Positions 1 through 12,600 of a stretch of 64,000 bases of DNA are shown piece by piece. This stretch comes from Buxus sempervirens (Eukaryota > Streptophyta > Magnoliopsida > Buxales > Buxaceae), in assembly GCA_947561395.2 (NCBI GenBank), contig OX387187.1, positions 37,181,829 to 37,245,828 on the forward strand, read 5' to 3'. The notes under the pieces were generated by a model. It was not told the DNA's origin. It saw nothing but the letters and a program-made list of their open reading frames with translations, and ran no database searches. The position numbers and the translations under genes are program-made. Every line of letters begins with the position of its first letter. The stretch's first letter is position 1.

Positions 1-2409
1 ATTTGGAGGATGAAACTTTCTTTTGACCATAAAATTAATCTATCAGTCGAAATTTCTTCCCTTTTACATCTTATTTACTCTCACCAAAAAAATTTCAAAT
101 ATCTCGTATTTTTCGGTACATCCAACAAAAATGACGGTGAAAAAATAAATCTAACAATGATCAAGTTATTATGAAGTAAACAAATGAAGAGAAAAGGAAT
201 AACAATACTATTATTATATCTAAAATTAAGAAATAAAATAATCAAAGATTGTGAAAAGCATGGATACCTGATTCTAAGTTTTTCTTTAATAAATATTATA
301 CTTCTGGTAAAATATATTTCAGGATGAATCAATAATAAAAAGAGCCCATAATATTTAAGTAGTAAGATGAAAAGAAAGGAAAAAAATATTTAATAAACTC
401 AGTATATAGAAAGAAATGAAAAGATGAAGAATGATGATGATAAGCATAACTAGACAAACCAAAAGAGGAAGAACAGAGAAAATATACCTGATCATCCCCA
501 TTGGTAGCTGAATTGAGAGATGCCATGATTGTTTAGCGAAGCTCTGATAGCAAAGAAAGTTAGATTTGATAAACAGAGCAGTGATAGCTGAAATATGGGA
601 AGATTAACTACAATTTATTGTGCCTGCATGCTCTATGATGTGTTTCAACCAAGCACACTAGACAATTAACTGCATAATTTTGAGAATTAACCCTGACACT
701 CCCATTAAGCATGAAATAGCTGAGAAAACTATCAATACACCGATTAACACACTGATAATACACCTGCCCAAAATATTCTATCCCAACAACACATGCATAA
801 AATCCCACTTAATTTTGCTGTATGCATTTTCCATATCCAGTTTACACACGAAACTGGCAATCCCTGATCTCTCTCCTCAATTCCTTCATTCTTAATCGGT
901 TTACTGTTATGGATTTGATAGACATAAATAAAAGAAGTGCTCATTACCATTCAGATAACAAATATCTCCTAAAAGAAAACCTAACGAACTACAATTTGAA
1001 TCGAGCTGGATTTTGCATATAGGTAAAGCGTAAAGAATAAATTAAATAAAACTCCAACGATACTGATTATCCTCTCTCCCGTATTAATACCAAAACTCCA
1101 ACGATATTGTAATTTTAAGAAGAAAAAAACGCAATATTGCGCAATTAATCAGATAATTCGAACGATTTATTTCAGCATTAGATAATTCGGAAACAATATT
1201 GAGAAATCATGTGTGGTTTAATCACTTGAATTGGCCATTTTGAAGCTTAAGGACGATTCGAGAGAGAATAGATGGACACAGGACAGAATATACGAATAAA
1301 ACGGTTTCTTAGTTACAGAATCTTTGTTCAGCGTTTCTGGACAAGAAACCTGATGCAGGAAATATACCTTGAGCAGAAAACGTTTTTGCCGTCTTCGACT
1401 CCAGAACTCCACAGTCCTGCAATGGAGAACGAAACGCCGGATCTTGATGCGGTAAGGTTTGGGATTCAAATCCAACAAAAGTAAATAAATAATTATATAT
1501 ATCATTGTGAAAGTTTTAATGGTTTTTCGCTTTTTAAAATAACTATTTTATTAATTATTAAATCAACACAATAGACTTTTACAAATTATAATCTTCCTAC
1601 GTAAAGATATCATATTGTTTAAGTGTGTTTCAAAAAATATTATAATAGTTACATATTCCATAAAATCCTAAATATAATTATTTAAGTAGATTTGTCTGAA
1701 AATTTTATTGGATGTACATTTCTAGTTTTAGAATATCTGGTCCTTTTGTTTATGTAATCAGAAAACTAAAATTATTATAATCAACTATTTATTAAGATTT
1801 ATCTTTCAAATATTAAAAGAGTTTTTATAATGTTGAAAAGATTTGACTTAAATTATTAAAAATTTTATATACCATTTCTTAAATAATTTTAAATATTATG
1901 ATCGCAAATAAAAATGGAATTTTAACATTCTAGTTCTAAATAAAATTAACAACTAAAAGTCCCTCTTTAAATAAGTATTTTTTTATGTATTAAAATTAGA
2001 AAAAACTTTGAAAGAACTTTAAGTTGCAAGGGAGTTTTAAATAATATAATTTTTATATAGTTCTTAATAAATTTATAGCTATTACTTCAAAATATATTTT
2101 TAGTAATTATTTTTTTTTCTAAATATTAATATACAAGTTGGGGTCACTGTATCAATGCCTCCCATCCAAAGTGCCCTAATTGGTTTCTTTGACCTTAATG
2201 GTTCTCCTTAAAGAAGAAAAAAAAAAGGTTAAAAAATGTAAACATAGGTATGTATGCCCACATATTGTATATACATATAATATATGCGTCTTATATGCCT
2301 ATACATTGTATATACATAAATACATCTTGTCTATGGTATAGACTTTAAAGTTCATGGGACTCATAACATACAGAACAAAAAACCAATGTGAGCCACATAT
2401 CGACCGTTA
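1..2409. other. AT-rich left flank, mostly without recognisable genes
   Basis: No ORF in this stretch resembles a protein family I know. It is AT-rich with many short homopolymers. Around 2250-2330 there is a TA/CA-rich stretch in which an acatattgtatatacat-like phrase occurs twice, a simple-sequence duplication. The only coding hint is the possible first exon at 488-526, listed separately. The short ORFs at 1218-1505 on both strands overlap each other and show no family motif. Confidence 0.5.
488..526 (-). CDS. possible first coding exon of a minus-strand gene leaving the window
   Basis: On the minus strand an ATG at 526 opens a 13-codon stretch, MASLNSATNGDDQ, which ends CAG followed directly by GTATAT, a good plant splice donor. 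Its composition (M-A-S start, small polar residues) is typical of a plant protein N-terminus. I could not place the next exon: candidate acceptors in 250-330 lead to stops or to very short exons. The family is unknown. It may also be chance or a non-coding first exon. Confidence 0.28.
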
Positions 2410-4659
2410 ATGCCCACTGTCCATTTTAAGATCTCCCCTGTAATTTTCACCTCAACGGTCAAATTAAGCTGCCGTTCAATCCATGTTAGCCTTTTCAAAT
2501 CCAAATTTCCATCGCGAGCTGTCGATAGATACAAATTCAACGGTCAGGAGTGCGACCTCCTCCGGTGTCTATCTCAAGGTAGACTGCGAGTAGCACGCGA
2601 CCTGCTCGATAAAACGCCTGAGAGAGGAATCCGAAACAGTGGCGTCGTTCATTGGACTTCATTGATCTCAAAGTTCTCCCAAAATGGCTTCTTTAATGAA
2701 GCTCAAACGCTCTTTGAGATCATGCCTCAGCGAAACCTTGTCACCTATAATGCAATGCTTTCTGCTTATGTACAGGCAGGAAGAATTAACGATGCCTGTA
2801 GATTCTTTGAAGGAATGCCTGAGCGAAATGTTGTCTCTTGGACTTCATTGCTATGTGGTCTATCAAATGTTGGACGGTTAGACGATGCAAAGGAACTTTT
2901 TGATGTGATGCCTGATAGGAATGTTGTCTCGTGGAATTCGATGTTAATGGGGTTCATCAGAAATGGAGAATTGGAAGAGGCATGGAAATTTTTTGATGAC
3001 ATGCCTACAAGGAATCAGGTTTCTTGGAATGCAATGATTGCGGGTTATGCAGAGAACCATAGAATTGAAGAAGCTAGAACTTTGTTCGATGCAATCGGGG
3101 AGAGGAATGTGATTACTTGGACCAGTTTAATTGCTGGTTATTGTCGAGTTGGTGACGTTGAAGAGGGATATCGACTGTTTTGTAGAATGCCAGAGAAGAA
3201 TGTTGTGTCGTGGACTGCGATGATTGGTGGGTTTGCCTGGAATGGTTTTTATAAGGAGGCGTTGCTGCTTTTCATGGAAATGAAAGATGTAAATTACGTG
3301 GAACCGAACAGTGACACCTTCATTTCGCTAGTTTATGCTTGTTCTGGTCTGGGTTTTCCTCATCTTGGCAAGCAGTTACATGGCCACCTGATTTTAAATG
3401 GATGGGACCATGATGACTACGATGGGCAGTTATCCAAGAGTTTAATCCACATGTATTCTGAATTTGGTTTAATGGATTTTGCCGATTGCATTTTCAATAA
3501 GAATGCAAACAACTGTGTTGCTCGGTCCTGTAATTCTATGCTTAGTGGTTATATTCGAACAGGAAAATTGAAGAAGGCTCGGCATTTGTTTGACACCGTT
3601 CCTGTTCGAGACGAGATATCATGGACTTCTATGATCACCGGGTACTTTTGTGATGGCAATGTCAGAGAGGCGTGTAATCTCTTTGAGAGAATGCCCCTGA
3701 GAGATGCTATTGCATGGACAGCAATGATATCAGGGAATGTCCAGAATGAACTTTTTGTGGAGGCTATCCACTTGTTCTCAGAGATGCTGCTTGAGGGAAT
3801 TAGGCCTTTGGATTCCACTTACTCCACCCTTCTTGGTGCGGTTGGTGCTATGGCTTATCTTGATCAGGGGAGGCAATACCACTGCCTGCTAATGAAGACA
3901 CGATCTCGATTTGATACTGTTCTTCAGAATGCTTTGATTTCAATGTATGCAAAATGCGGGGAGCTAAACGATGCACATTGTATATTCTCTGACATGACAA
4001 TACGGGATGTTGTTTCTTGGAATTCAATGATCATGGGGTTCTCCCATCACGGGTTAGCTAACAAGGCTTTGGACCTCTTCAAAGCAATGAGGGGCTCCAG
4101 CACCCTTCCAAATTCTGTTACACTTTTGGCTGTCCTATCAGCATGCAGCCATGCTGGTCTGCTTGATCATGGACGGGAGCTCTTTGATTCTATGATCAAG
4201 GAGCATTCTATTCAGCCAAGACTAGAGCATTACATATGCATTATTGATCTTTTAGGCCGAGCAGGTAAAGTTGAGGAGGCAGAGGAATTTGTCTTGGCTT
4301 TGCCTTTTGAGCCAGGTCCTTCAGTCTGGGGTGCATTACTTGGAATTTGTGGGCTTGGTGAGAAGAATGGAGCAATTGCAAGACGTGCTGCCCAACAACT
4401 CATTAAACTGGACCCATCAAATGCTCCAGCTCATGTATTGCTATGCAACATGTATGCTGCAAATGGTCAGCATGGTGAAGAAAGCATTCTGAGGGAGGAA
4501 ATGAGCTTTAAGGGGTTGAGAAAGGTTCCTGGTTGTAGTTGGATTATTTTAAAGGGTAGAGTTCATGGTTTCTTATCTGGGGACAGATCACACTCACAAA
4601 CTGATGAGATATTCTCACTCTTGGCAGGGGATGTTTGGAAGAGCAAAGGATGGGTTTAA
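2410..4659 (+). CDS. pentatricopeptide repeat protein, E class (At1g32415-like, organellar)
   Basis: This is an intronless 749-residue PPR protein of the plant PLS/PCMP-E type. Such proteins bind organellar transcripts in a sequence-specific way and act in editing, splicing or processing. The N-terminus (about residues 1-40) is rich in S, R and K and poor in acidic residues, as in a mitochondrial presequence. PPR units begin near residue 80 and recur about every 31 residues with cores such as VVSWNSML and VVSWTAMIGG. An E domain starts near residue 634 (PSVWGALLGICG) and an E+ stretch follows (KVPGCSWIILKGRVH); there is no DYW deaminase domain. Order and wording of the motifs match what I remember of Arabidopsis At1g32415, so I infer an ortholog. 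The first ATG was chosen because it supplies the targeting-like leader. The ORF is unbroken. Confidence 0.95.
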   Translation: MPTVHFKISPVIFTSTVKLSCRSIHVSLFKSKFPSRAVDRYKFNGQECDLLRCLSQGRLRVARDLLDKTPERGIRNSGVVHWTSLISKFSQNGFFNEAQTLFEIMPQRNLVTYNAMLSAYVQAGRINDACRFFEGMPERNVVSWTSLLCGLSNVGRLDDAKELFDVMPDRNVVSWNSMLMGFIRNGELEEAWKFFDDMPTRNQVSWNAMIAGYAENHRIEEARTLFDAIGERNVITWTSLIAGYCRVGDVEEGYRLFCRMPEKNVVSWTAMIGGFAWNGFYKEALLLFMEMKDVNYVEPNSDTFISLVYACSGLGFPHLGKQLHGHLILNGWDHDDYDGQLSKSLIHMYSEFGLMDFADCIFNKNANNCVARSCNSMLSGYIRTGKLKKARHLFDTVPVRDEISWTSMITGYFCDGNVREACNLFERMPLRDAIAWTAMISGNVQNELFVEAIHLFSEMLLEGIRPLDSTYSTLLGAVGAMAYLDQGRQYHCLLMKTRSRFDTVLQNALISMYAKCGELNDAHCIFSDMTIRDVVSWNSMIMGFSHHGLANKALDLFKAMRGSSTLPNSVTLLAVLSACSHAGLLDHGRELFDSMIKEHSIQPRLEHYICIIDLLGRAGKVEEAEEFVLALPFEPGPSVWGALLGICGLGEKNGAIARRAAQQLIKLDPSNAPAHVLLCNMYAANGQHGEESILREEMSFKGLRKVPGCSWIILKGRVHGFLSGDRSHSQTDEIFSLLAGDVWKSKGWV

Positions 4660-6588
4660 TATCTGTTTCCTTTGAAAAGCTGTATTGCTTCAACTTGGGA
4701 CAAGAAAAAGAAAGGCCAAATGAACCATAATCCAGTGTAGGTCCTGCCAAAGCAGGGCCCTGGAAGGGCGGGTTGACAATTGGCATCTTTGCACAAGGTG
4801 GCTACACTCAGATTAAACTGCATTTTCATGCCAGCAGCCTGAAGTTATTATCTCCGCACTAAGTAACAATCTCTAACAAGAACGAGAAACCGAGACGCAA
4901 TTTTGTTGAGTAATGGAATTTGTCTTTGTAAAAAGGACATGTTACATAATGAAAGAATTGAGGCGAAAATGATTTTGGTGAGTAATCAAATTTCACTGTT
5001 GTTCTTAGTCGTCTGTCTTAAGAAAACCTAAACTCTGTGTCCTATCCTTCAATGAAACTTCATCATTTGTCTGGGAAAAAGAAAATTGTTCATTCTTCAG
5101 GTTATGGAAACATCATCTGGCAGCTGAAAGGATAATTTTGAAGAAGTGGTGACATCGCTACTCTTCAACCTCTGGACCTGACACCATTGATGCTGAATTG
5201 AAGGAGAAACAGAAAAGATTCATGTTAGTGTGTCACTTTCTCGTGTAAATTAGTTACATATGATCCAAGAAGAATGGAAAATATCACCCCCAAGCTTCTT
5301 ATTTGCTTGCCGGAGTATTCAGATTCGTTTTAGGTAGTGTTTTATATTTCCTTGTAGTTATCTTTCATCATGTAAATGGAAAGATTTTTTCAGAATTATT
5401 CATGTCTTTTCTAGTCTAATATCTTTGTTAAGCACCCTTGTGATCTGCCAGAAGTCTAGTATTGCAAATGTGGTTGCAAACCTCACTGGATTGTTGGGCA
5501 ATAGTTGCAGAATCTGCCAAAAATTCAGTATCAGCTTGTTCTCTGTAAGAATATGATACAGATTGTTACCATTTTAGAACACTTAAAATGGATTTAAGGA
5601 AGTCAGAAAAGGTCTTATGCTCATCCTTGAGGTTACCTTGTATTTGCAAAATGCTTTGATGTCTTCACTACACTTTTTTTAACAGAAAAAATGAAAAATG
5701 AAAATGGATATAATTAGAAAGTATGCAGCTTTTGTTTGCCATAAGTTCATACAAATAGAATTGTAAAAATGGCTTTTGAATCAGTCATTGGCCACTGCAA
5801 GTGGCATCGTCAAAGTCATCGGCTGCTGCAACAAATTAATATCCAGATTGTTGACAATTAAAGCATCAGAGTGTAAAAGCCTAATGTTTAAATTAATATG
5901 ATTCAGTACTTCACTCCACCATAGAACCTTATTAGCCAATAAGATTTAAATTAAATTCTAAAATTCAATCCCTAAAGTAAAATAATTCCAAATTTATGAA
6001 TAAGTCCCAAAAAGTTATCAGATTAACTAATCAAATTATTTAATAAAAATACCAGATATTACAAAAGCTGGTTTTGAGTGTTTTAGTACCCACTTTTCAT
6101 TGTTATAGAGAGTATAAATACTACAAGTTTATCCCTCTTCTAAATTAAAATAACTTTTCAACATAACAAGTTTATTCTTGTCATACAAAGAAGTTTACCC
6201 ACTATTCATTCGTTTAGAGGTTATAAATATTACAAGTTTACCATTGTTATAACTTACTTTTCATAAATGATGAGTCCATGCTTGTATTTTAAAGAAGTCT
6301 TCAAAGCATCATCATCATACCAATGCCAATCAAAGTAGGGTCGGCAACACGAACTGCTTTATCAAAATTTCAATTATATCCTTCCATATTCAAAATGAAT
6401 GCCAAACAACGGCAAACGGGGCCTAAGCTTTCTAAAGGAACAGCTCTGTCAAAAGCACTTTCTCAAAGTGCAACCAAACACCTCATATTTGATAGCTAAA
6501 AAAAGTACTTTTCTCGAGACTCAAAGTTGACTTCAGTTCCACAGTTTTAAATTACGCGATTAGCCATCCATCCCGCCAAAACCAAGGC
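4660..6588 (+). other. spacer between the two PPR genes
   Basis: The 1.9-kb spacer should hold the 3' UTR of the first PPR gene and the promoter of the second. It has no convincing coding region. The sequence becomes strongly AT-rich from about 5880. A short relic at about 6303-6360 resembles the 3' end of an RTE LINE read on the minus strand and is listed separately. Confidence 0.5.
6303..6360 (-). mobile_element. relic of an RTE-type LINE 3' end
   Basis: The stretch has a catcatcatcata run, then a ccaat...aaagtagggtcggc phrase. Read on the minus strand this is the order found at the 3' end of plant RTE LINEs: a gtcggc...ctttgat block followed by a (tga)n-like tail. The decayed RTE copy near 60650-60694 in this window ends the same way (cactttggtgggaattggc, then ttatgatgatgagg). 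No coding part remains here. Confidence 0.45.
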
Positions 6589-8502
6589 ATGGCCGTTAGG
6601 CCTCTCTCCTGCAGACGCGCCATTCGAATAACTTCCCCAACTCTTGAGAAAATCCTCAAAACCCAGAAAAACCTCTCCAGATCCTCTCCGAGACTCTGGA
6701 AAGAGCTCGAACCAGAGCCGGAAGAACTCAACGACGAAGGGCTGCCCAAGTTAAAGCTAAGCCACCCCGTTCTGTCCATTTTAGAATCATGCAGACCTAC
6801 CATGTCAGAGTTCAATCAAGTCCATACACAGCTTATCGTCTCCGGCCTCTTCCAACACCCTCTGGCCGCCGGCCGAGCCATAAAGAAGCTATGTTCCTCT
6901 CCTTCTTTGGTCCCTCATGCAGTCTCTGTTTTTTATCGCCTCGAGGAGGCCGACGCCTTCGTCTGCAATACTATTATGAGATCCTACGTGAATTTGAATG
7001 ACCCAGATGGTGGTCTTGGATTTTATTATTGGCAAATGATGGGGAAATCGATCCCACCTAATCATTTCACCTTTCCTCTTTTGGGTAAGATCTGTGCAGA
7101 GCTCGGTTCGGTTCTAGAAGGGGAGAAGATCCATGCTCGGATCATGAAGTCTGGTTTTGAATTGGATCTGTTTGTGCGGAATTCGCTTATTCATATGTAC
7201 TGTGCGTGTGGGAAGATCAGTGCTGCGCGATCGTTGTTTGTTGAAGGACCAGAGTCGGATTTAGTAACTTGGAATTCGATGATTGATGGGTATGTCAAGA
7301 ATGGGGAAGTTGGTATTGCTCGAAGGCTTTTTGATGAAATGCCTGAGAGAGATGTTTTCAGTTGGAATTCAATGATTGCGGGTTATGTAGCAATTGATGA
7401 TATGGAGGTTGCAAAAGAGCTGTTTGAGAGAATGCCTGTTAGAGATATTGTTTCTTGGAATTGTATGCTTGATGGGTATGGGAGAACAGGCAACGTTTCA
7501 GTCGCTCGCAATATTTTTGATCAGATGACATTTCAAAATGTAGTTTCTTGGAATACCATACTGGCACTTTACGTGCGATCAAAGGATTATAATGAGTGTA
7601 TTAGGTTGTTTGATAGAATGATGGGTGAAGAAGAGGTCAAGCCAAATGAAGCTACTCTTGTGAGTGTCCTGACTGCGTGTGCAAACTTGGGAATGCTCGA
7701 TAGAGGCAAGTGGGTTCATTCTTATATTAGAATTAATGAAAGGATTGAACCTGATGTGTTGCTATCGACTGCTCTCTTGACAATGTATGCAAAGTGTGGG
7801 GCAATGGACTTAGCCAGGGAAGTCTTTGATATAATGTCAGAGAAAAGTGTGGTATCTTGGAACTCTATGATTATGGGGTATGGAATGCATGGGCAGGGAG
7901 AGAAAGCCCTTGAGATGTTCCTGGAGATGGAGGAAAGAGGACCGCAGCCAAATGATGCTACATTTGTATGTGTTTTGTGTGCATGCACTCATGCAGGAAT
8001 GGTGTTGGAGGGTTGGTGGTACTTTGATCTGATGCGCCGAGTTTACAAGATTGAACCAAAAGTGGAGCACTATGGCTGCATGGTTGATCTTCTTGGTCGT
8101 GCTGGTTTAACGAGAGATTCAGAGGAGCTCATAAGGATGATGCCGATGGAGGCTGGGCCGGCATTGTGGGGAGCTCTATTGTCTGCATGTAGTACTCATT
8201 CAGATTTAGAACTTGGAGAGATTGTGGGACAGAGATTAATCCAGCAGGAGCCTAGGGATATCGGGCCATACGTGTTGTTGTCCAATATTTATGCTGAAAA
8301 AGGTAAATGGGAAGAAGTTGAAGAGGTGAGAAAAATGATGGAGGAGCAAGGTTTGCATAAAGCTTCAGGGTTTAGCTTAGTTCAGGTTGGTGGGTCAGAG
8401 TCCAAATTGCAGGTGGAAGATGGTTCAATCCACAGAAAGAGCATGATATACTCTATGTTGAGTGAAATGGGTGCTCATATGAAGTTTTCATGTAGGGAAT
8501 AA
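6589..8502 (+). CDS. pentatricopeptide repeat protein, E class, probably organellar
   Basis: This is an intronless 637-residue PPR protein. A basic leader with few acidic residues (about 1-40, MAVRPLSCRRAIR) suggests organelle import, followed by a low-complexity E/P-rich linker (EPEPEELNDEG). PPR units run from about residue 75 (MSEFNQVHTQLIVSG) and include core phrases such as LVTWNSMIDGYV, VFSWNSMIAGYV and VVSWNSMIMGYG. The E domain starts near residue 520 (GPALWGALLSACS). The E+ part is short and degenerate (ASGFSLVQVGGS), and no DYW domain follows. The protein is likely an RNA-binding factor in plastid or mitochondrial transcript maturation; I cannot name its ortholog or target. It lies in the same orientation as the first PPR gene 1.9 kb upstream, but repeat order and leader differ, so they are not a recent tandem copy. 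Confidence 0.93.
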   Translation: MAVRPLSCRRAIRITSPTLEKILKTQKNLSRSSPRLWKELEPEPEELNDEGLPKLKLSHPVLSILESCRPTMSEFNQVHTQLIVSGLFQHPLAAGRAIKKLCSSPSLVPHAVSVFYRLEEADAFVCNTIMRSYVNLNDPDGGLGFYYWQMMGKSIPPNHFTFPLLGKICAELGSVLEGEKIHARIMKSGFELDLFVRNSLIHMYCACGKISAARSLFVEGPESDLVTWNSMIDGYVKNGEVGIARRLFDEMPERDVFSWNSMIAGYVAIDDMEVAKELFERMPVRDIVSWNCMLDGYGRTGNVSVARNIFDQMTFQNVVSWNTILALYVRSKDYNECIRLFDRMMGEEEVKPNEATLVSVLTACANLGMLDRGKWVHSYIRINERIEPDVLLSTALLTMYAKCGAMDLAREVFDIMSEKSVVSWNSMIMGYGMHGQGEKALEMFLEMEERGPQPNDATFVCVLCACTHAGMVLEGWWYFDLMRRVYKIEPKVEHYGCMVDLLGRAGLTRDSEELIRMMPMEAGPALWGALLSACSTHSDLELGEIVGQRLIQQEPRDIGPYVLLSNIYAEKGKWEEVEEVRKMMEEQGLHKASGFSLVQVGGSESKLQVEDGSIHRKSMIYSMLSEMGAHMKFSCRE

Positions 8503-9686
8503 GGGAAAGGACCAGCCAGAAACCACTAATGAACCATACCATGTGAAGTAAACTTGCAGAAAATCAAAGAGAGACTTGTGAAAATGCCCTCTGGTGTTGT
8601 TGAAGATTCAGAAAGCATGGAGGAAAAACAGGAAAGAATGTGGGCAAGAACAGGAACAAAGTTTTGGATGCAAGCTTTAACAGAAGCCATGGCATTGCAA
8701 AGAGTAAACAGAGAGAATAAGTGAAGCAGTCCCAAATATTTGCGAAAGGCTTCAACAACAAAAATTATAGTATAAGATGATAATTATGATGATGTGTAAC
8801 AAGAAGGTTTGCATCTGTGTTTTCTTCTCTCCTTGGGAACAATCAGAAAAATTAAAAGAGATAAAACGGAAAACATTTTGCAGAGAAAAAGTCTTGCATG
8901 GCTGCAGGCTGTAGCTGATGTAAAGATTTCAGAATATGCAGGACAAGCAATAGCAACAATGTTTGTGAATTATAGCACTGAATGACGGTCGGTCTCAGTT
9001 ATATAACAGCAATGGTACCGGGTGATACAAGGAAAGCTATGTTTCTCTATGGCAGTTCCTTGAACTACAAACATATGAAAGGTAAATGCAAAAATATTGA
9101 CTGCAAACATTTTCTGCCAGTTTAGTTCAAACATATTTCCCATACCTTTGTCTTCCCAGCAGAATGTCTATTTTGTGGTTTTGCTTCACATGGAGTGAGC
9201 CCTTTATTATTGACAGGTTCATTTGCCAATTTTTGAGTCCGAATTTTCTTTTCCATCATTTCTCTTCTGTATCCAATTCTCGTGTTTACAATAACATTTA
9301 GCAGTTAAAATTCAATGGAAAAAGTTTAACATGTGTTCCATAAATAACCATGAGCTTGTTACAGAGAAGGTATGACATTACAATGCAGGAGTGGACAGAC
9401 CATCTCTTCATAAAAAATGCGATCAAAGGGTTTAGTAAATCATAGAATCAAAAGTATAAACCACTGAGATTTATGGCTTGAATTCCTGGCTTCATGATGA
9501 ATCATCTGTACTCGTATTGAACGTCTACGAGAATGGTGAGAACCTGCAGGTGATGTGTTGGACACACAAGTAGTTGGCCAAGAATACTATCAAATCCGAA
9601 AGAACTGCCACTTCTGTAAATCACGATCAATACCACCATGGCACTGCATTGTTTGAACAAGACGGGAAGGGCCCTTATTTAAGAAC
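8503..9686. other. convergent 3' spacer between PPR and GTPase genes
   Basis: The two flanking genes end towards each other here. The stretch should contain both 3' UTRs. Several ORFs of about 65-70 codons are present but none has family features. I see no repeat or RNA gene. Confidence 0.5.
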
Positions 9687-12600
9687 TTATAGTTTCTGTT
9701 GATTGCAGTCTTGACTTTTGACTCTGCTCAACTGAGAAACCAGCAGGTCATGCACTCTTCCTTTTAGCTGAAAGTGCAAACATGCTAAGTTAGCATAAAC
9801 ACTTGAGCTTTTTTCAAAGGGAAAGAAAATCTGAGCACCTCAGTTAACTGGAAACAATCACCAACATCTACAAGTGATATACAGAGCACACACACAGGCG
9901 TGTGCAATCTGCCTACTGAATTGAATTCCGTGAACATCAAATCAAACTTTGACATAACTATGGGAAGTTGGTAAATTTTTGTTCGACCATGCAACAGAGA
10001 ACAATATATTCAATTGTTGGAATCACTGGCAATAAAGCCAAATATGTCCTTGGTAGCAGCATAAATCAGAGGGTGTTAATTCCAACCATACTGTGCCATA
10101 TCTATCACAATGCAGTTGATTGACAAAAAGCAACCTCGATTAACATCAGGTGAAGACTGAATATTTGATCATCCAAATTTATTACTGGGGCTATGAGTTT
10201 CTGGTGTTAATGATATTTTAAAGGAAATATTAATACAAGTATTAACTAAGAGTTGCTAGCAATTAAGGTGATAGTAAAGGCAAATATGGTCATTTAACTA
10301 ACCTCATCAAGGCCTACTTCACTCTTCACTGATACATGGAAGGCTCCCTCTGGTCCTGCTCTCCTGTACCTTAACACTTCAATCTGGTCCGCATCGCTGT
10401 TATCTATGTTGGGGACAACAGGTGATTCTTGCAATATATCACATTTGGAGACGACATTAAGCCAAAGATGATTACTGAACCTTTCTTGTATTTCCTTGTA
10501 TATGATGAACTGTACAATTTGTAAGCAAGCCAAAGATAATAAACTGGTACTCAATTAAGATATTTCCGAATAAAAAAAAATGTCTTAAAATGTTGTTTAT
10601 GTACATAAAACACGGTGGCAGAGAAAGCCTCTTCATCATGTAACAATAGCTGACACTGCTTAAACAATTGAAAACCAGATTTCCAGCAAAAGTCAGTAAA
10701 CTAGCTACTCATGTCTGTTTCTAAATCCAAAACACGTGATCTTGTATGCTTCTGGAAAGGACCACTTGTCATGAATTTATTATGTTAATATATCAGACAC
10801 ATGTTGGCATGTTACACTAAACCTGGCAACAATCCATCTATTTTTGTCTTTGACTAGCTTGCATCACACTGAAGCCATCATGTTATGAAGAAGCCTTATT
10901 TGTCCATTTATCTATGCACTCCTTTAGTAAGTGGGTTTTCCCTCATTTCAATTCATACCTGATCAGAAGGTGACATCCCACATTCTCCAGACAAGTCATG
11001 AACATAAAGAATTGCAGTTGGCAAATGCGAGAGAACAGCAAGTGTTAACTTCTCCAAATTATTCCTGTCCACTGAAGTTGAACAAGCAACAAAAACAGAA
11101 ACATGTAAAACAGGAAAAGTAAATAATCCCTCGAATAATGCAAGCAAAATAATATGTCTGGGAATTAATTGAAGATAGAAATAAAAATTAATGTCAATTT
11201 TTTCACCTGAATCCTACATGCTACCCCTAGCACTATTGTCTTAGTGCTGGGTTTTTCCTTTTGACTACTTGTTTTCCTTGGCATTTTTCTGTTCTCCTGT
11301 TCTTTTCTTGTTCTGTCATTTTCAGTTTTTTGATGCTTGGGTTGTGTCACCCATTCCTCATGGGTGTGCTGTATCCCTCTTTTTTCTTAATATAATTTCT
11401 CATCATTCATCAAAAAACAATCACATAGCCACGATAAATGATTGAAAAAAGTGAATCCTGGATGGAGTTGTGAAGAGCTATTGCTCTAGCGTTTGACCAC
11501 CCTCGTCATAATTTGAACCTTAACCATGCAACAGAAATTCCTTTTTATTTTTTGATTTTGGGTCCAGAATCCTGTTCTATGGACAAGAGTCATATCTTCT
11601 TGTTGTGTATTGTAATATTTTCTCACCAACACCATTACATTATTTCAAGATGAGAAATGTGAAATTAAACATGGCATTGAATCACTTAATTGAAATTATG
11701 ATTGATTCTCATTAAGCATGCTTAAACCATCTCAAATGATGCTATTTACTTATCCGCAAGAAAAAATTCAATCTTCTCTTGAATCTCTCAAACTCTAAAA
11801 CTTCATTTCAACTCTTCCATCTCAAAACTCCTTTCTTTGCAGTGATGATTCTGTTTAGTTAATTGGACAGATGCTTCATAAAACATCAGAAGATGAGAGA
11901 AATCAGCATCCCCAAATACTTTGCTGATTAACCAGAATTCTGCAAAATTTCTTTTTGGGTCCATAAACTTTTCAGAACTTCTGAAACGCGTTATTCAAAA
12001 TAATGAAATTAAATAAAAGAGCAAAAAAAACTGATTTTGGTAAATTTTAGGCCTGCTGAAATGGTCCCAGTCCATAAAATCAGCAACCTGTGCAATGAAA
12101 TCTGCTCTTAAAGACCTCATATAGGATCTTAAGCCTCAAGCTTGAGAGCCATCAGATGGTCGGGCCACCATTTGAAACCATTTAAAGTTGTCCTAACGAG
12201 ATATTCTCTAATTCCTCTGTCACATGTATTTAGTAACAAAATCTGCTACAAATCTAGTCATTAGAGTTAGAAATACTTCAATGGTATTGAATACTGCCAG
12301 AAAAATATTTTACACCAACAAAGACGAAAACCACATTCAATTGGAGATGCCTTACCATCTTGTCTCTTCAAAAGGCCAGGAGTATCTGTCACCTGCAGTC
12401 ATTTCCTTTACAGAATGAATGCAATCCAATTCTAGCAAGGAAGAAGGAAGAGAAGGAGAAAGGGGGGTGGGGGAGGAGAGTATAAAAAGAATTACAAGGA
12501 TTCTGTACACTAGAGGAATGATAACCTGAAAATGCTGGTAGTTTACAGAAATGTGTCCCATCAGAATTCCCCTAGTTGTGAAAGGGTAATTGCAGACCTG